Part shown: positions 28,225 through 38,182 of the stretch, piece after piece
Numbering within the stretch: position 1 is the stretch's first letter
How the letters are laid out: the number at the start of each line of letters is the position of its first letter
DNA from: Pseudomonadales bacterium
GTDB lineage: Bacteria > Pseudomonadota > Gammaproteobacteria > Pseudomonadales > Azotimanducaceae
Direction: 5' to 3'
Length of the DNA: 64,000 bases
NCBI GenBank assembly: GCA_011525295.1
Contig: WTGV01000019.1
Span: 62,001-126,000, forward strand
The notes under the pieces: model-generated
Seen by the model: the letters and a program-made list of their open reading frames with translations, nothing else
Database searches by the model: none
Told to the model about the DNA's origin: nothing
Made by a program: the position numbers and the translations under genes

Positions 28225-28943
28225 TTTCTTGGTCCAAAGAGAGCGGTGCCAATCCGGATCAACGTCGCCCCCTCTTCGATTGCCATGACGTAGTCTCCTG
28301 ACATCCCCATCGACAGTGTATCCCAATGTGATGTAGTTTTAGTCCGTAATGTTTCAAACAACTCACGCATCTGTCGAAAGGAATTCCGTGTCGCATCTCG
28401 ATGAGCTTCCGGGTTTGGTATAGCCATCAATCCACGCACCTGAAGCTGAGGAAATTGTTGCAACTGGTCAACCATTTCAGGAACTTGGTCCACTGACACA
28501 CCTGCTTTGGTAGGTTCCTCGTCAATATTGACTTGTACGCAGACATTCAATGGTGTGGTCGAAAATTCATCCCGAACATCGGCTAGCCGTTTACCAATAT
28601 GGATGCGATCGATGGATTGAACCCAGTCAAAGTGTTGCGCTAGTCGTTTTGTTTTGTTGGACTGTACTACTCCGACGTAGTGCCATATGCAGCCCGCGGA
28701 AGCGAGCGAGTCTAGTTTCGGCAATGCCTCCGCGACATAACTCTCTCCGAAATCGCGAAATCCATGAGAAACCAAGGCACGAATGTCTGCTACGGTCTTT
28801 TGCTTACTCACCGCAAGGATCTTGATTTGCGTAAGATCGCGACCAACTCGTAGCGCAGTTGCGCGGACCTCGTCGACAACTCGATGAATCCGCTCTTCAA
28901 TACTTAACGTCGGAATTGCTACTTCCGGGGAAGATACGAACAC
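28221..28943 (-). CDS. yggS: PLP homeostasis protein YggS (PLPBP)
   Basis: This 240-residue single-domain PLP-binding TIM barrel has the YBL036C/YggS signatures: [14 protein letters not shown] with the PLP lysine, [38 protein letters not shown] and [31 protein letters not shown]. It maintains vitamin B6 and amino-acid pools and has no catalytic activity. It sits between ruvX and proC, the usual gammaproteobacterial order. Confidence 0.95.
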   Translation of the reverse strand: [240 protein letters not shown]

Positions 28944-28950
28944 AACTGAC

Positions 28951-29361
28951 TTAACGGCGAGAGACGATTAACTCGTGTAACCAAGTTTCACCGATTGCGA
29001 CTGCTGCGAGCGCATGATCGGCGTTTTGGGTACCTTCGCGTTGAGTCGCTTCATAAGAACTCAAACGTTCGTCGACGAAATGTACGGGCAACTGAAATCG
29101 TTTCTCAAGAAATCGCCCGAATTTGCGCGCGGCTATTGACATCTTGGACTCGCTGTCATCCATGTTCAAAGGCAGCCCAACGACCAAGTCTGTTGGCTGC
29201 CACGCGTCCACTAAAAAATCTAACTGATCGACGTTGGGCTTCCCGTGGTTCGCGGAAAGAGTGCACTTTGGACCGACGATACGCGAGGTCACTTCTACGC
29301 TGGCGACACCGATGTGTTTCATCCCAAAATCGAATGACAAAGCACCCTTTCGGCGGCGCAT
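28951..29361 (-). CDS. ruvX: RuvX/YqgF RNase H-fold protein
   Basis: This 136-residue protein has the family start LSFDFGMKHIGVA with the first catalytic aspartate, DLVVGLPLNMDDSES, and the end FVDERLSSYEA. In proteobacteria it acts as a nuclease in 16S rRNA 5' processing and as a putative Holliday junction resolvase. Its ATG directly abuts the yqgE stop. Confidence 0.94.
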   Translation of the reverse strand: MRRRKGALSFDFGMKHIGVASVEVTSRIVGPKCTLSANHGKPNVDQLDFLVDAWQPTDLVVGLPLNMDDSESKMSIAARKFGRFLEKRFQLPVHFVDERLSSYEATQREGTQNADHALAAVAIGETWLHELIVSRR

Positions 29362-29934
29362 TTACGCGTCGCCTCCATGAAATACAAACTTGTCAAAGTC
29401 GACGTTGAGTTGATCGGAAAGTTTTTGTAATCGACTTTCGAACGGTTCGTCGAATAAAATTTCTCGGTCGGCTGGGCAGGCAACCCAAGCATTGTCTTCA
29501 AGTTCACTTTCAAGTTGCCCAGGACCCCAACCCGCGTATCCCAAGAGAAACAGGTATTCTTGAGGGCCTTTGCCCTCCGCGATAGCTTTTAAGGTTTCGT
29601 AGACTCCGCCATGACTTTCTTGCATGGTAACAGAGATGTCTTCAGTAACCTTAAATGTTTCGTTAGTGCTGAACTCACTGGTATGAATCATACTTGGGAA
29701 GGTGCGACTCACTGGACCGCCTTCGAGCATCATACCTTTGACTTCAAGTTTAGTCTTGAGCTCTACGCGAACAAGGACGTCCTTCAGCGAGACAGGTGTC
29801 GGTCGATTGACGATAAAACCCATCGCGCCATCTTGGTCGTGTTTAACTAGGAGTGTAACCGAATCTTCAAAGTAAGAGTCTGTTTGGATCGGGAGTGCGA
29901 GTAAGAAATGGTTTACAAGAGAATCAACGTCCAT
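29362..29934 (-). CDS. yqgE: YqgE/AlgH family protein
   Basis: This 190-residue DUF179 protein starts with SLVNHFLLALP and contains YFEDSVTLLVKHDQDGAMGFIVNRP, GGPVSRTFPSMIHT and FLLGYAGWGPGQLESEL, all family signatures. It heads the operon yqgE-ruvX-yggS-proC-yggT-rdgB-hemW. In related genomes gshB and tonB precede yqgE directly; here they lie about 18 kb away. Function is unknown; AlgH was first described as an alginate regulator. Confidence 0.94.
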   Translation of the reverse strand: MDVDSLVNHFLLALPIQTDSYFEDSVTLLVKHDQDGAMGFIVNRPTPVSLKDVLVRVELKTKLEVKGMMLEGGPVSRTFPSMIHTSEFSTNETFKVTEDISVTMQESHGGVYETLKAIAEGKGPQEYLFLLGYAGWGPGQLESELEDNAWVACPADREILFDEPFESRLQKLSDQLNVDFDKFVFHGGDA

Positions 29935-30189
29935 TCTGTAATGATATATTTATGAGTTTAAGATCGGCGCGAAGTACAAAATTTTTTGGAACTAGACCTT
30001 CATGCTTAGGTCGTATATTGGTGCAATTTTGAGCACAACGCTCGAATAGATTTTGCACGAAGGTAGGGACTTCCTTTGTTCTAATTGAACGGGATAAATC
30101 CCCGACGGAACTGTTGGCTAGTATTCGGCAACTCGCTCTAGAGCCACGCAGAAATCTTTAGCGTCGTACATCCGTACTTAAACAGACAC

Positions 30190-32031
30190 ATGGCAACCAC
30201 ACCTAATAACAATAAGCATTCATACCACAGTTTGTGGTCCATAACGCGCGGGCATCGGACGCTGTACGCTCTTGCTACCCTGTGTTCGACACTAGCTATC
30301 GTTGGTTTGATGGCAGTACCCGTGATCGCGATGTTCGCGATTGACGTGGTTGAAAATCAGGATTTTGGGTATGCAAACAAAAATCTGCTCCTGTTAGCTA
30401 ATTATTTTGGAGCGGCGACGCCTTTCGCGAGCTACTTGCTGGTCTCGGCGATTGTGGGCGTGACTGTTACGATCTTTGCGAGCGTTTTGCAATTTTGTCG
30501 AGGGCGGTTCTCCGCGGTAGCGTCCGAAGGGTTCGCCCGCAGGTTGCGAGAAGCCCTATACGACCACACAAATCACGCACAAGCCAAGTTCTTTGATCAT
30601 GAAGAGGTCGGAGACTTGGTGCAACGCTGCACTTCAGATGTGGAAACCTTGAGACAGTTTATGCACAACGATGTCGACGCGCTCGCGCGAGCGTTACTCC
30701 TGGTGTTCGTGATGGTCCCAATCTTGCTGTGGCGTCATGCTACTCTGACGTTCTACAGTGTAATGCTCCTACCAATTATTGTTGCTGGTGGTATTTTCTT
30801 CTTTCGGTTTGTAGCCAAGTTGTTTAAAGATGCAGATGAAGCTGAAGGCACGCTCACCGCGGTACTGCAAGAAAATCTCACCGGTATTCGCGTCGTGCAG
30901 GCTTTCGCGCGAGAAGACTTTGAATACCAACGTTTTGATCGCGAGAATAAGAACTTTCGGGATAAGTACATTCGTATGACGAATTATGAATCCTGGTATT
31001 GGGGAATCAGTGACTTCGTGTGTGCCGTGCAGATAGGCATCGTTACTATCGGCGGCGGCTATCTACTCTCGGTGGGACAACTAACGACTGGGGAGTTGTT
31101 TGTGTTCATCACCCTTTCGAGTATTGTCGTGTGGAGAATTCGCCAATTAATAGATGTTGTTGAGCACGCCGGCAAGACGCTCGTGTCCCTAGGACGGGTT
31201 AAGTACCTTTTGAATGCCGAGCAAGAGCTTGTTCAACAACGACCACAAGAACCACGCACGCAGGGACAAATCGTCTTTGCTAACGTTTCACTTGCTTACA
31301 ACGATACTGCGGAACATCTCAAACGTATTGATTTAACGATCGAACCTGGAGAGAAGATAGGGATTGTTGGACCGCCTGGGTCTGGCAAATCAACTCTCAT
31401 TCGCGCGCTGTTGCGTTTCTATCCCATTCAGGGTGGAAGCATTTCGTTGGACGGTAAGGACATTCATGCTTTTGACGTAGATTGGTTGCGTCAGCAGATT
31501 GCTTGTGTACTGCAAGAACCCTTTCTTTTTTCACGTACCGTACGGGAAAACTTGCTCTTAGGAAAACGCGATGCCAGTGATGAAGAACTCATAGATGCGA
31601 CACGAAAAGCACTTATGCACGAAACCATAACTGGGTTTCCGAACGGTTATGACACGCGTATCGGGGAACGTGGTGTGAATCTATCAGGAGGCCAACGTCA
31701 ACGCTTGGCTCTCGCCCGCGCGCTCGTTGCTAAAGCTCCTGTCTTAATCCTCGACGATGTGCTGTCGGGTGTGGATACTCATACTGAGAATGAGATCCTC
31801 GCGAATCTAGCCACCAAAGAACACCAACCCACCACCATCATCGTTGCCCATCGATTAACCACGATTCGTAATGTTGATCGTATTGTGGTTATGGAACGTG
31901 GTTGTATCGTGCAGGTTGGGACTCACACTCAGTTGTACGCAGAACCTGGCCCATATCGTGAATTGTGTGACATCCAAGGTCTGCTCGACGAGACTATTCA
32001 ATACGAAACGGAACTAGCTGCAAATGGCTGA
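30190..32031 (+). CDS. Heterodimeric ABC exporter subunit with degenerate Walker B
   Basis: This 613-residue half-transporter has six transmembrane helices in residues 1-340 and one nucleotide-binding domain. Walker A is GPPGSGKST at about 394-402, the signature is canonical LSGGQ at 498, and Walker B is LILDD with Asp523 in place of the catalytic glutamate. That change marks the non-hydrolysing side of asymmetric exporters such as BmrCD or TM287/288. The next gene overlaps by eight bases and supplies the partner. Cargo is unknown; such pairs carry drugs, lipids or peptides. Confidence 0.92.
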   Translation: MATTPNNNKHSYHSLWSITRGHRTLYALATLCSTLAIVGLMAVPVIAMFAIDVVENQDFGYANKNLLLLANYFGAATPFASYLLVSAIVGVTVTIFASVLQFCRGRFSAVASEGFARRLREALYDHTNHAQAKFFDHEEVGDLVQRCTSDVETLRQFMHNDVDALARALLLVFVMVPILLWRHATLTFYSVMLLPIIVAGGIFFFRFVAKLFKDADEAEGTLTAVLQENLTGIRVVQAFAREDFEYQRFDRENKNFRDKYIRMTNYESWYWGISDFVCAVQIGIVTIGGGYLLSVGQLTTGELFVFITLSSIVVWRIRQLIDVVEHAGKTLVSLGRVKYLLNAEQELVQQRPQEPRTQGQIVFANVSLAYNDTAEHLKRIDLTIEPGEKIGIVGPPGSGKSTLIRALLRFYPIQGGSISLDGKDIHAFDVDWLRQQIACVLQEPFLFSRTVRENLLLGKRDASDEELIDATRKALMHETITGFPNGYDTRIGERGVNLSGGQRQRLALARALVAKAPVLILDDVLSGVDTHTENEILANLATKEHQPTTIIVAHRLTTIRNVDRIVVMERGCIVQVGTHTQLYAEPGPYRELCDIQGLLDETIQYETELAANG

Positions 32032-33880
32032 TAGCACTTCTGCAGACTCTGTAGAACTTAAAGACGAGTTTCAAGACACCGAAAAAGCGCAGATGGAATT
32101 CCATCTCTGGCGCAGGCTGTTCGGTTACATCCTAAGGTACAAAGTGCACCTATCAATTATTGCATTTTGCGGGGCGGTCACGGGTGCAACTGAAATGTTT
32201 CCAGGGTTAATCGTCATTGGGATGGTCGAAGACATAAAAGCGAACGGTTCCAGTGCTAACCTCACATTGTGGGCAATTCTGATTTGTTTGTCTGGGCTAT
32301 TAGCCAGTGCCGTAGTCAGCGGATTTGTGATGTATGTCTGCAAAGTGCGCTCAAACTCTAGCTATACCATTCGCGACGATGCGTTTCGCAACATTCAGCG
32401 ACAGGCTTTTCGGTTTTTCGATCGTCGACCAGTAGGTTGGCTGATGTCGCGGTTGATGTCGGACTGCGAACGCCTGTCGAATATCTTGACCTGGGCGTTT
32501 CTCGACTTCATGTGGGGTACCACAATGATGTTGTCGTTTGCCGTTGTGATGCTAATATTGAACTGGAAACTAGCCTTGTTCGCGTTTGTGTTTATTCCTG
32601 TGATTGCTTGGATCACCGTGAAACTCAGAAGATCTATATTAAGAACAGCTCGGGAAGTACGCGCAACAAACTCGTTTCTCACAGGCACGATCAATGAAAG
32701 CATCATGGGCGTCCTAACGAGCAAGTCGTTCGTCCAACAAGAAAATCATCTCAAGGATCTCCAACAAACAACCAACAAACTCTATAACTCGTCCGTCGAA
32801 AACCTGACAATATCTGCTGTGTATGTCCCCATTGTGATGACAACAGGGAGTATGATCACTGGTATCACCCTCGCGGTTGGTGGTATAGAAGTCGTGCAGG
32901 GAGTCTTTGCAGTTACGGTGTTTCTTGCATTTATGATGTGGGTACGATACTTCTTAGAACCAGCGATGGAAATGGCAGCATGGTTCACTGAAATGCAAAC
33001 TGCGCAAGCTTCCGCGGAACGCGTGTTAGCAGTAATGGATGCTCAACCTGATATAGTTTCTCGGACGGATAGTGCTTACTCGATTCCGTCGGAAATTTCA
33101 TCGGTCCAAGTCAGAAATTTAGGTTTCGCCTACGACTCCGGTGTCCCAGTTTTGCACGACATAAATTTAAAAATTAATTCCGGTGAATCCTTGGCTATTG
33201 TGGGACCGACAGGAGGTGGGAAGACCACTCTAGTAAATCTTCTGTGCCGGTTTTACGAACCTTCTACAGGAATTGTCGAAGTTAACGGTGTCGACTATCG
33301 AGAATTCCCACTCAATTGGTATCGTTCGCAACTTGGTGTCGTATTACAACACGCACATGTGTTTTCGGGACCAATTCTTGAAAACATTCGCTATGGTCGT
33401 ACTGAAGCCACAGACGTAGAAGTAGTAGAAGCTGCGCGCTTAGCGGGCGCGCACGAATTCATCGAAGCGATGGAAGACGGATATCAGACTAATGCTGGAG
33501 CTGGTGGCAGCAAGTTGTCCGCTGGCCAGAAACAATTGGTTTCAATAGCGCGTGCGTTACTATCTGACCCACAGATTTTGGTTTTGGACGAAGCTACAAG
33601 TTCGGTCGATACAGACACCGAACAGCACATTCAGCAGGGTATTGAACAGCTACTTCGTGAGCGTATTTGTTTTATCATCGCTCATCGTTTATCGACAATT
33701 CGAAACGTCGATAAGATCGCGTTCGTTCAGGCAGGTCGCATCGTCGAATTTGGTTCGCACGTTGATCTGCTTCGACTGAGCGGACTATATGCAAAAATGT
33801 ACCAACAACAGAGTATGCGCGAAGCTGATCAAGCTAGTTTCGAATTAGCAGAACGAGCTAGAGATCAACAAACTAACTAG
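32024..33880 (+). CDS. Heterodimeric ABC exporter subunit with intact catalytic glutamate
   Basis: This 618-residue half-transporter is partner to the preceding gene, which it overlaps. Six helices are followed by a nucleotide-binding domain with Walker A GPTGGGKTT at 394, signature LSAGQ at 498 (one substitution from LSGGQ) and Walker B LVLDE with Glu523. The deviant signature here faces the degenerate Walker B of the partner, while this intact Walker B faces the partner's canonical LSGGQ. The pair thus has one consensus and one degenerate ATP site. Confidence 0.93.
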   Translation: MADSTSADSVELKDEFQDTEKAQMEFHLWRRLFGYILRYKVHLSIIAFCGAVTGATEMFPGLIVIGMVEDIKANGSSANLTLWAILICLSGLLASAVVSGFVMYVCKVRSNSSYTIRDDAFRNIQRQAFRFFDRRPVGWLMSRLMSDCERLSNILTWAFLDFMWGTTMMLSFAVVMLILNWKLALFAFVFIPVIAWITVKLRRSILRTAREVRATNSFLTGTINESIMGVLTSKSFVQQENHLKDLQQTTNKLYNSSVENLTISAVYVPIVMTTGSMITGITLAVGGIEVVQGVFAVTVFLAFMMWVRYFLEPAMEMAAWFTEMQTAQASAERVLAVMDAQPDIVSRTDSAYSIPSEISSVQVRNLGFAYDSGVPVLHDINLKINSGESLAIVGPTGGGKTTLVNLLCRFYEPSTGIVEVNGVDYREFPLNWYRSQLGVVLQHAHVFSGPILENIRYGRTEATDVEVVEAARLAGAHEFIEAMEDGYQTNAGAGGSKLSAGQKQLVSIARALLSDPQILVLDEATSSVDTDTEQHIQQGIEQLLRERICFIIAHRLSTIRNVDKIAFVQAGRIVEFGSHVDLLRLSGLYAKMYQQQSMREADQASFELAERARDQQTN

Positions 33881-33951
33881 TGAGGCGAGAACATGCAGAA
33901 TCCTCTTACCACGTCCAATACACTAGCAAATTTAAAAGCGGAATTAGCAAT

Positions 33952-34863
33952 ATGAAAAAGTCGATAACTCCATTAATGTCGATGTTATTAATTGGCCTCG
34001 TTGTTGGTTCAGCTAACGCCGACGCTTTCAACGGTGTATATATCAGCACGAATCTGGGTTTAACCACTACTTCGAGTTTTGATTATCTCGGGTCATCAAC
34101 CGATCAAGGAAGTGTTTGTGATCCGATAATAAATCCCAGTGAGGAATCCAGAAGGATTGCGGGTTGTCCGACAGAGGGAACAGGCTGGTTGACGAAATTT
34201 GAGAATGGATCAGGTATTACAAGTACTCTCATCCTAGGACGTCACTTCGAAGGAACCGGGCTGTCGAAGAATATATCGGTAGAGATTGAGTTCTCGTACG
34301 GCGAGTCTACGTTGGATCAAACTCAGTCGATCCGAAGTCGCTCGGGAGTTGCACGAGACAAGCTGAATAACGAGATTTACAGAGCTCAAGAACACATCGG
34401 AGAAATCACATCACTTACGTTGTTTGGAAATCTGAGATACAACTTTCGATCAGGACACAAAACACGTCCGTATCTAGGAGTCGGTGTGGGTTTCGTGAAA
34501 ACGTCTATCTACGGAGGCAGGATTTGGGTTCGAAATAACGATTGGACCCAGATTAGCACGGGAAGTACATTACCGAATTCGGAGGAGGTGAGAAGGAATC
34601 TTGCTGGTACGACCAGTTCGGTGCACGAAACACTAAGCGACTCGGCACCAACTTTGCAATTCTTTGCCGGGGTGGACCGACAAATTAACGACTCGACGTT
34701 AATTGGTTTCCGGGGTAAATTTATGCAAGTGGATACTTTTGATGCAACCGGCGGCTTGGACGTGCTCCGAAGTCATGAGGTCCCTGAAGGGTATGCTAGT
34801 AAAAGAGAAGCGGACACGCTAAGGAACTTTGGAGGCGCGATAACGTTTACTTTCGTTCTGTGA
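33952..34863 (+). CDS. Outer-membrane beta-barrel protein
   Basis: The start at 33952 gives an immediate signal peptide (MKKSITPLMSMLLIGLVVGSANA, cut before DAF), whereas a GTG at 33880 would add 24 unsuitable residues. The mature 280 residues are strand-rich (FNGVYISTNLGLTTTSSFDY, SLTLFGNLRYNF, RPYLGVGVGFVKT) and end FGGAITFTFVL, a typical BamA-recognised final strand. Two cysteines (SVCDPI and AGCPTEG) lie in one predicted loop, an arrangement also seen in the barrel at 21664. It follows the ABC pair by about 70 bases. Confidence 0.8.
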   Translation: MKKSITPLMSMLLIGLVVGSANADAFNGVYISTNLGLTTTSSFDYLGSSTDQGSVCDPIINPSEESRRIAGCPTEGTGWLTKFENGSGITSTLILGRHFEGTGLSKNISVEIEFSYGESTLDQTQSIRSRSGVARDKLNNEIYRAQEHIGEITSLTLFGNLRYNFRSGHKTRPYLGVGVGFVKTSIYGGRIWVRNNDWTQISTGSTLPNSEEVRRNLAGTTSSVHETLSDSAPTLQFFAGVDRQINDSTLIGFRGKFMQVDTFDATGGLDVLRSHEVPEGYASKREADTLRNFGGAITFTFVL

Positions 34864-35314
34864 GTTGAGAAAGTCAAATTACGTCAAGATTACCATCTTC
34901 TTTGGTAATACTTGGAACTCATCGATCGATGAGCACGAGGGACGGCGTTTGCGTAAGACCAATTTGCAATCGGTTGTGAACTCTTTACTACTGAGTATCA
35001 CACTCTGTCGAAGCGTGTAGTTCTAGCTTGACCAAACCTTAGCGAGATTAACCCGCTCACCCATCATATTAAAGGGCGTGACTCATGCCCCTTAATCAAC
35101 CGTTTGCTGTCAGCTGAGTGGTTCGCGAAAGAGGTTGCTATTTAAAGCATCTCAGACGTACTAAGCTTATGACCGTCGACAGGTTATAGCGACACGCAAA
35201 ATGTAAATATAACTATTGACAATAATATAACAATATGTATAATATTATCTCAAAACACTAAGTTTTTTTGAGCACAAATTTGTTCAACTCTTCGAAACAA
35301 ACAGGACGATTGAC
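34864..35314. other. AT-rich noncoding region with a consensus promoter
   Basis: This 451-base gap has no credible coding frame. A small imperfect hairpin (AAGGGC with GCCCCTT, about 35070-35095) may end transcription from the barrel gene. The right half becomes strongly AT-rich and carries the promoter described separately. Confidence 0.5.
35216..35243 (+). promoter_or_regulatory. Full-consensus sigma-70 promoter
   Basis: A perfect -35 TTGACA (35216-35221) and a perfect -10 TATAAT (35238-35243) are spaced by 16 bases, in very AT-rich DNA. The start codon of the unknown gene at 35315 is about 65 bases beyond the predicted start point. Such a match suggests strong transcription unless it is repressed or silenced. 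Confidence 0.75.
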
Positions 35315-36361
35315 TTGAAATATCGCGAAATTGATGAACTCCTCAACAACCACGACGTTCCGACGAACGAAAGACACCAGCTCATCAACTGTTTAATTGC
35401 CATGATTCAACAGTACGAGAACCAACCACAAAACCGTGATGGGAGAGGTGTACGAAATAGCCTTCGAAGACGAGAGCGAACCACAATAAAACACATTGGC
35501 AGCGCACTTCGACTAAGACAAAAACATCCGGATCCGCAAATTCAACACGAAGCCAAGAAACTCTTACGTTCGATTCCTCATAACAATTTTTCAATCATCT
35601 CCAATCGAGCTTCCATGTTCATGGGTAGAGTCCGAAAAGCGTCTTGGCGGTTAAATGAACAGAGACGACAGGCAAAGGGTCGTGTGATTGTCGTTTCAGC
35701 GTCTTTAACTCTCGTAGAAATTCAATCGCTGAGTTTGTTGCTGAAGGTGGGTAAGCATCTCAGCCTATGTGTGAAAAATCTAGACACGGCCCGCAACTAT
35801 TTCAACGATGTACTCGATGGATCCGACGAGTTGTGGGTAGTAAAACTCAAAGGAGAAATAGCAGGACTGATGCAAGTATGTATGGGAAGGAGACGTCGAA
35901 GAACTGGGATTGAATTCCAGAGAATTCTCGAAATATGTAATGGCTCTCACAATGATCCACTCAAATTTGGCCGAACAGTAGCATTGAAAATTCTGAAGTG
36001 CCTTCACATCGATAAAGTGAACGCCGAGACATTTACTCGAGTGGGAGCGTTTCCACTCTTCCTGCGCGAAGACATCGACAGTTCTTTACCTGAGCCAATT
36101 TTGGTGGGTACCGAGCTTCATTTTGTTTGGAGAAGCAGAGACTCCATCGCGATTGCCACTCTGGAGAAAAAACAGTTCAGAGACGAAAAATTTAACTCTT
36201 CAAAGAAGAAGTGGTCATATTTGTGCTTGCAGGGGAAGAACAGATGGGAGGATTGGGACTGTATGACAAACCATCTGAACATCGGTGAAGTACTTCATTT
36301 GGTTCTCAGCACACCGAATTTTTACCAAGTTACTTCGAAATTTGAAGACTCGCCGAAATGA
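35315..36361 (+). CDS. Unknown protein, paralogue of the gene at 37008
   Basis: This 348-residue basic soluble protein has no signal peptide or membrane segment and starts at TTG. The N-terminal half is helical and Arg/Lys/Gln-rich (NQPQNRDGRGVRNSL, HPDPQIQHEAKKLLRSIPH), suggesting nucleic-acid contact. The middle (SDELWVVKLKGEIAGLMQVC ... FGRTVALKILKCLHIDKVNAETFTRVGAFPLF) has a strand-helix rhythm faintly like a GNAT acetyltransferase, though I see no certain acetyl-CoA loop. It aligns along its length with the gene at 37008. I do not recognise the family. Confidence 0.7.
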   Translation: MKYREIDELLNNHDVPTNERHQLINCLIAMIQQYENQPQNRDGRGVRNSLRRRERTTIKHIGSALRLRQKHPDPQIQHEAKKLLRSIPHNNFSIISNRASMFMGRVRKASWRLNEQRRQAKGRVIVVSASLTLVEIQSLSLLLKVGKHLSLCVKNLDTARNYFNDVLDGSDELWVVKLKGEIAGLMQVCMGRRRRRTGIEFQRILEICNGSHNDPLKFGRTVALKILKCLHIDKVNAETFTRVGAFPLFLREDIDSSLPEPILVGTELHFVWRSRDSIAIATLEKKQFRDEKFNSSKKKWSYLCLQGKNRWEDWDCMTNHLNIGEVLHLVLSTPNFYQVTSKFEDSPK

Positions 36362-37007
36362 AAATCTAAGACTTAAATCCCGACTGTTTACCGTTTGAAA
36401 TCCGGGAGAATTCGCGCCGCAGTCGAGAATCATCTTTCGAACTCAAGGAAAACGTTTCGATTAAATTTTCTACCAAAATGGGCTTAGAAAACCACAAATA
36501 TCAGCCTGAAATAATATATTCTGTATAGTATATTAAATGACATATTATTTTAAATATTAAATATATTTAGCATAAACGAACTTTTTTATTCAAATTTGAA
36601 CAACTACTCACGTCCAAATCGGAATATATAGGGAACCCGCATTTTTTTGACGCGCGGAAATGGCAATCCGGTTCGTTTTTTGAGATTTGGCGACTGCCTA
36701 ATCCCTTCAAGGTGGAAATCGCGTAGTAAGTCAACAAGTTCTGGGCTGCCCTCTCAAATATAGCGTAGAAATCTAACTGCGCTGAATCTTAGAGGTTTAA
36801 CGCCTCTGAACCTAAAGACTGGCTACTTATTCGGCTACAAAACACCTTTAGCGAAGAAGTCTTTCCTGTTGCACTATAGGAGCGAAAACTCCATGATAGT
36901 CATACAAAGATTTCCACATCCCACTGTAGTGAGACTGTAGCTCTGTCGAGCCATTCAATCGAAGAAACAACATCTGAAATTTACACTCAACCCGCAAGAA
37001 CCAAAGT
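36362..37007. other. AT-rich noncoding spacer between paralogues
   Basis: This 646-base stretch has no convincing gene. Its left part (about 36510-36600) is very AT-rich with repeated TATTAAAT-like words. A short hairpin (AGAGG/CCTCT, about 36790-36810) lies farther right. The right half has ordinary composition and could hold a leader or a small RNA, but nothing decides this. Confidence 0.45.
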
Positions 37008-38105
37008 ATGAAACGTCATGAAATCGATGATCTCATCGGCGACTATGATGTTTTGTTACAAGACAGACGAGTTCTCATTGATCGTTTGAGAAACGCAATC
37101 GATCGCTACAAAACCCAACCTCAAAATCGCGATGGTCGTGGAATCAAACATAGTGTACATAAGCGTCTAAGTAGAACTGTACGACGTCTCGGATACTTAC
37201 TTCACCTGAGTCTACAACACCCAGACTCTCAAATACGACACCAAATAAAAAAATTTCTGCGATCCATTCCTCATCACAGAGAATTCAATCCTCTGGAGAG
37301 TCAGACTTTAGCACTCATGAATAAAGCTCTTAAGGTGTTGCGCAGACACCGGTTACAAACCAACAGTCGCGTAATCGACGTTTCGAATTCTCTTCAACTC
37401 AAGGAAGTAAATTCTTCGTCCATGTTGCAAAAAGTGGGAACTCACCTTGATGTTTGCGTTGGCCATCGTTCTGAAGCTCAAGATCACTTTGACGACGTAC
37501 TGATCGGTAAAAGCGAGTTGTGGGTCTTCGTGCGCGCAGAGGAAGTGGTGGGACTAATGAGAATCTATAACGAGTATAAGCGAGACGAAGACTACGTATT
37601 TTTGGGAGATTCGTGTACTGATCCAAGTGTTTTCTCCAGACAGATTGTTGAGTGTAAGAGCTTCAAAAACGATACCCTACGTTTAAGTCACAGGGTCGCT
37701 ATGAAAATAGTGAAATTTCTACAAATCGATCAGGTGCATGCTGGGACGTTTTCACAAGTGGGAGCATACCCGATGTTCCTTTGTGAAGGTATCATGCAAC
37801 CTATACCTGAACCTGTGTTTGATGGAACACAGTGGCATTATGTTTGGCGTACGACGTATCACATGGTGATCGCTAGTGCCAAGAAGAAGTTAGTCGAGGC
37901 CGACAAATTCAATCACTCGAAAATGAAATGGTCCTATTTTCAATCGGAACCGAACAACGATTGGTCCGATGATTGGAACACAAACAGCTTTCTTTCCAAA
38001 GGAGATCTTCTCAAACTCATCCTGAACTTTCCCAGCATGTACCGATTAGCTAACGACATTCGAGGTGATCGAAAAGACTTAAAACTCAGTTCAGAATGGA
38101 TTTGA
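37008..38105 (+). CDS. Unknown protein, paralogue of the gene at 35315
   Basis: This 365-residue protein parallels the one at 35315: EIDDLIGDYDV at the start, TQPQNRDGRGIKHSV, HPDSQIRHQIKKFLRSIPHH, KSELWVFVRAEEVVGLMRIY, RVAMKIVKFLQIDQVHAGTFSQVGAYPMFL and an ending of short aromatic-rich segments (HYVWRTTYHMVIASAKKK, KWSYFQ). Conserved GAxPxFL and R-V-A-x-K-I-x-K-x-L segments suggest a shared core fold. A GNAT-like fold is possible but unproven. Together the pair are the left part of an accessory block. Confidence 0.7.
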   Translation: MKRHEIDDLIGDYDVLLQDRRVLIDRLRNAIDRYKTQPQNRDGRGIKHSVHKRLSRTVRRLGYLLHLSLQHPDSQIRHQIKKFLRSIPHHREFNPLESQTLALMNKALKVLRRHRLQTNSRVIDVSNSLQLKEVNSSSMLQKVGTHLDVCVGHRSEAQDHFDDVLIGKSELWVFVRAEEVVGLMRIYNEYKRDEDYVFLGDSCTDPSVFSRQIVECKSFKNDTLRLSHRVAMKIVKFLQIDQVHAGTFSQVGAYPMFLCEGIMQPIPEPVFDGTQWHYVWRTTYHMVIASAKKKLVEADKFNHSKMKWSYFQSEPNNDWSDDWNTNSFLSKGDLLKLILNFPSMYRLANDIRGDRKDLKLSSEWI

Positions 38106-38182
38106 CCAACCTGCGGTGTAGGAGAGGTCAATTAGCAACTAAAATCCTAATTAGTTGTCTACAGTACAACAAGGAGGGCTCA

